Positions 61,279-64,000 of a stretch of 64,000 nt of DNA are shown piece by piece; position 1 is the first letter of the stretch, and each line of letters opens with the position of its first letter. The notes under the pieces were generated by a model. It was not told the DNA's origin, did no database searches, and saw nothing but the letters and a program-made list of their open reading frames with translations. The position numbers were made by a program, and so were the translations under genes. Origin of the DNA: Marinovum sp034669705. Its GTDB lineage: Bacteria > Pseudomonadota > Alphaproteobacteria > Rhodobacterales > Rhodobacteraceae. Location of the stretch: assembly GCF_034669705.1 (NCBI RefSeq), contig NZ_JAXMOR010000022.1:11780-75779 (forward strand), read 5' to 3'.

Positions 61279-63699
61279 ATGAGCAGTTTTGACGACATGG
61301 ACGCTTTCGAGGCGGCCTCTTCCCTCTCGCAGCGCGCCATGGCGGCGCGTCCCGCCCCCTATCTTGACGGGTTGAACCCGGCCCAGCGCGAGGCGGTCGA
61401 GGCGCTTGACGGCCCCGTCCTGATGCTGGCCGGTGCCGGCACCGGCAAGACCAAGGCGCTGACCACGCGGATTGCGCATCTCTTGAACACCGGCAAGGCA
61501 CGGCCGAACGAGATCCTTTCGGTGACCTTCACCAACAAGGCCGCGCGCGAGATGAAGCTGCGGGTCAGCAAGCTCTTGGGTCAGGTGGTCGAGGGCATGC
61601 CCTGGATGGGCACCTTCCACGCCATTGGCGTCAAGCTGCTGCGCCGCCATGCCGAGCTGGTGGGGTTGAAGTCGAACTTCACCATCCTCGATACCGACGA
61701 CCAGATTCGCCTGCTCAAGCAGCTGCTCTCGGCGGCGCAGATCGACGACAAGCGCTGGCCGGCGCGGCAGCTGAGCCACATCATCGACAACTGGAAGAAC
61801 CGCGCCTGGACGCCGGACAAGGTGCCCGCCGCCGAGGCCGGCGCCTTCAACAACCGCGGTGTCGAGCTCTATGGCCAGTACCAGGCCCGGCTGAAAGAGC
61901 TGAACGCCTGCGATTTCGGCGACCTGCTGTTGCATTGCGTGACCATCTTCCAGACCCACGAAGACGTGCTCAGCCAGTACCAACGCTGGTTCCGCTACAT
62001 TCTGGTTGACGAATACCAGGATACCAACGTTGCCCAGTATCTCTGGCTGCGGCTCCTGGCGGGCGGTCACAAGAACATCTGCTGCGTGGGTGACGACGAC
62101 CAGTCGATCTATGGCTGGCGCGGCGCCGAGGTCGGCAACATCCTGCGGTTCGAGAAGGATTTTCCCGGCGCCAAGGTGGTCCGGCTGGAGCAGAACTACC
62201 GCTCGACGCCGCATATCCTCGCCGCCGCCGCCGGGGTGATCGCCGGCAACACCGGTCGGCTCGGCAAGGAGCTCTGGACCGATGCCGAGGGCGGCGAGAA
62301 GGTGCGGCTGATCGGCCACTGGGACGGCGAGGAAGAGGCCCGCTGGATCGGCGAGGAGGTCGAGGCGATGCAGTCCGGCACCCGTGGCATGCGCGGCTTT
62401 TCGCTCGATGACATGGCGATTCTCGTCCGGGCCAGCCACCAGATGCGCGCCTTCGAGGACCGCTTTCTGACCATCGGTCTGCCCTACCGGGTGATCGGCG
62501 GTCCGCGGTTCTACGAGCGCATGGAGATCCGCGACGCCATGGCCTATTTCCGCGTCGTGGTGAGCCCCGAGGACGATCTGGCCTTCGAGCGCATCGTCAA
62601 CACCCCCAAACGCGGCCTTGGCGACAAGGCGCAGCAGACCATCCAGCGCATGGCGCGTGACAGCGGTCTGCCGCTGATCGACGGCGCGCGGCTGGCGGTC
62701 GAACAGGGGGCGATCAAGGGCAAAGGGGGCACCGAGCTCTCAAGGCTGCTCGACGGGCTCGCCCGCTGGTCGAAGCTGACCCGCGGCGCCCCGGTTGCCA
62801 CCGACACCGACGAGGTGCTGGAGGACGGCAGCCTGCGGCCGGGCGAGGTGACCTACGGTCCGCCAGAGGTGAGCCACGTCGAACTGGCGCAGATCATCCT
62901 CGACGAGAGCGGCTATACCGCCCATTGGCAGAACGACAAGACGCCGGAGGCGCCGGGGCGGCTCGAGAACCTCAAGGAACTGGTCAAGGCGCTGGAGGCG
63001 TTCGAGAACCTGCAGGGCTTTCTCGAACATGTCAGCCTGATCATGGACAACGAGAGCGAAGAGGCCGGCGCCAAGGTCTCGATCATGACGCTGCATGCCG
63101 CCAAGGGGCTGGAGTTCCCCGCCGTCTTCCTGCCGGGCTGGGAGGACGGGCTGTTTCCGTCGCAGCGCAGCATGGACGAGAGCGGCCTCAAGGGCCTCGA
63201 AGAGGAGCGGCGGCTGGCCTATGTCGGCATTACCCGCGCCGAAGAGGTCTGCACCATCAGTTTTGCCGCCAACCGCCGGGTCTTTGGCCAGTGGCAGTCG
63301 CAGCTGCCGTCGCGGTTTGTCGACGAGCTGCCGGAAGAGCACGTCGACGTGCTGACCCCGCCGGGCCTTTATGGCGGTGGCATGGCCGGCCAGAGCTTTG
63401 GCAGCGGCATGGAAGCGCGGATGGCCGAGGCCAATGTCTACAACTCACCGGGCTGGAAACGGCTGCAGGAGCGGCAGAGCCAACGCCCGATGGCGCAGCC
63501 GAAGGAGAGCCGCAACACGGTGATCGACGCCACCGCGCTCTCGAGCTTCACCATGGGCGAGCGGGTGTTTCACCAGAAATTCGGCTATGGCGCGGTGGTC
63601 GGCATCGAAGGCGACAAGATCGAGATCGATTTCGAGAAGGCCGGGGTCAAGAAGGTGGTGGCGCGATTCATCTCGGCCGCCGACGACGTGCCGTTCTGA
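61279..63699 (+). CDS. pcrA: UvrD/PcrA-type ATP-dependent DNA helicase
   Basis: Superfamily 1A 3'-5' helicase, 806 residues. Motif I LAGAGTGKTKALTTRIAHLL near residue 52, Ia TFTNKAAREMKLR, II ILVDEYQDTN, III VGDDDQSIYGWRGAE, IV VRLEQNYRST, V TLHAAKGLEFPAVFLPGWED, and VI EERRLAYVGITRAEE. C-terminal tail resembles the PcrA RNA-polymerase interaction module (FHQKFGYGAVVGIEGDKIEI). The start at 61279 precedes an acidic N-terminal tail (MSSFDDMDAFEAASS). Confidence 0.95.
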   Translation: MSSFDDMDAFEAASSLSQRAMAARPAPYLDGLNPAQREAVEALDGPVLMLAGAGTGKTKALTTRIAHLLNTGKARPNEILSVTFTNKAAREMKLRVSKLLGQVVEGMPWMGTFHAIGVKLLRRHAELVGLKSNFTILDTDDQIRLLKQLLSAAQIDDKRWPARQLSHIIDNWKNRAWTPDKVPAAEAGAFNNRGVELYGQYQARLKELNACDFGDLLLHCVTIFQTHEDVLSQYQRWFRYILVDEYQDTNVAQYLWLRLLAGGHKNICCVGDDDQSIYGWRGAEVGNILRFEKDFPGAKVVRLEQNYRSTPHILAAAAGVIAGNTGRLGKELWTDAEGGEKVRLIGHWDGEEEARWIGEEVEAMQSGTRGMRGFSLDDMAILVRASHQMRAFEDRFLTIGLPYRVIGGPRFYERMEIRDAMAYFRVVVSPEDDLAFERIVNTPKRGLGDKAQQTIQRMARDSGLPLIDGARLAVEQGAIKGKGGTELSRLLDGLARWSKLTRGAPVATDTDEVLEDGSLRPGEVTYGPPEVSHVELAQIILDESGYTAHWQNDKTPEAPGRLENLKELVKALEAFENLQGFLEHVSLIMDNESEEAGAKVSIMTLHAAKGLEFPAVFLPGWEDGLFPSQRSMDESGLKGLEEERRLAYVGITRAEEVCTISFAANRRVFGQWQSQLPSRFVDELPEEHVDVLTPPGLYGGGMAGQSFGSGMEARMAEANVYNSPGWKRLQERQSQRPMAQPKESRNTVIDATALSSFTMGERVFHQKFGYGAVVGIEGDKIEIDFEKAGVKKVVARFISAADDVPF

Positions 63700-64000
63700 T
63701 CCGCCACTGTCTGTTCCGCCACTGTCCCGGGCCCCGCTCAGGGACCACCAGCCGCGCCACGGACCCCGCTCCGGGACCTAAACGCCGTATCACGCCAGCC
63801 ATGAGGCCCCGGATCAGGTCCGGGGCGGGGCTGTTGCGTGCCGAGGCTGTTTCACACTGTTCTGAACTCTGAAAACAAGAACGGCGGCACAGGGAGGTGT
63901 GCCGCCGTCTTGTGTCAACCGACGCTCCTGAATGGGAGGAGACGAAGCGCCAGTCTGGATCGGACCTCGGGCCTATTGGGAGGAGGAGCCCTTGATCCGG
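63700..64000. other. Downstream gap with hairpins; edge of window
   Basis: No complete gene. GCCCCGGA-TCAGG-TCCGGGGC (63806-63826) is an 8-bp hairpin. On the minus strand the last 28 bases can be read as the final codons of a frame ending ...RIKGSSSQ and stop at 63973-63975. With the terminator at 63881-63908 lying just past that stop, this may be the end of a gene outside the window, but eight residues are not enough to name it. Confidence 0.35.
63881..63908 (-). terminator. Terminator-like hairpin near the right edge
   Basis: ACGGCGGCAC pairs perfectly with GTGCCGCCGT (loop of eight). On the minus strand it is followed by TCTTGTTTTC, a T-rich tail, so it probably ends a minus-strand gene lying to the right of the window. 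Confidence 0.6.

Overview
The window is a gene-dense, high-G+C chromosomal segment of an alphaproteobacterium, most likely a marine Rhodobacteraceae (Roseobacter group). This rests on the codon and base composition, the neighbourhoods dnaG-rpoD and ftsY-EamA-ispZ, the SAM-II (SAM-alpha) riboswitch before metZ, the HlyU-type protein, and the intergenic 'GGGGGC-GCT-GCCCCC ... GGGTATTTTTGAACAGAAGAAG'-type repeats. No tRNA, rRNA, CRISPR array, insertion sequence or prophage was seen.

Layout. 1-7.8 kb: homoserine dehydrogenase (cut by the window edge), a lipoprotein, a TetR regulator with its own palindrome, hrpB helicase behind a DUF3108 gene, meaB with an overlapping hydrolase gene, and rpmB with a clear promoter and terminator. 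7.8-9.2 kb: a loose region with two REP-like palindromes, a 42-residue basic ORF and a cysteine-rich secreted peptide. 9.2-12.2 kb: parE and an NAD-dependent epimerase-like protein. 12.2-12.8 kb: a Phd/Doc toxin-antitoxin pair with an operator palindrome.

12.9-25.1 kb is the most unusual part: an apparently exported proteolytic cluster. It encodes two paralogous metacaspase-like peptidases, an OmpR-type response regulator and membrane sensor kinase lying between them, a chymotrypsin-fold zymogen, an 893-residue TPR-like repeat protein, and a convergent CHAT-domain (caspase-clan) protein. Every enzyme and the repeat protein have a signal peptide and all catalytic dyads/triads are intact. The serine protease has an Arg-Val-Val-Gly-Gly activation site, but its own S1 pocket (Thr at the 189 position, Ser at 226) does not look Arg-specific. 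Metacaspases are Arg/Lys-specific, so a caspase-to-serine-protease activation cascade in the periplasm or outside the cell is a reasonable hypothesis.

25-33 kb: a pyruvate dehydrogenase operon of the homodimeric-E1 type (aceE-aceF-lpd, with a lipoyl domain on both E2 and E3) preceded by two copies of a GTTTAGNGTTAAAC palindrome, then divergent metF and metR, then a cold-shock gene. 33.7-40.8 kb: an ArsC-like protein, a Nudix hydrolase, small exported proteins, dnaG, rpoD and hlyU. 40.8-43.4 kb: a bufferin-type RiPP operon (DUF2282 precursor, DUF692 MNIO enzyme, DUF2063 partner, DoxX). 43.7-49.4 kb: thrS, an MFS transporter, a hydrolase and an AlkB-like membrane hydroxylase. 49.5-56 kb: a NuoE-NuoF-like fusion without its usual partner subunits, a SPOR-like protein, ftsY, mgtC, an EamA transporter and ispZ. 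56.1-63.7 kb: a SAM-II riboswitch with a terminator hairpin controlling metZ, then folE2, trkH and a UvrD/PcrA helicase.

Methionine metabolism recurs along the window (hom, metF/metR, SAM-II-metZ), but the genes are in separate units. Coordinates and motif readings come from direct reading of the sequence; family names come from recognition of conserved blocks, not from a search.
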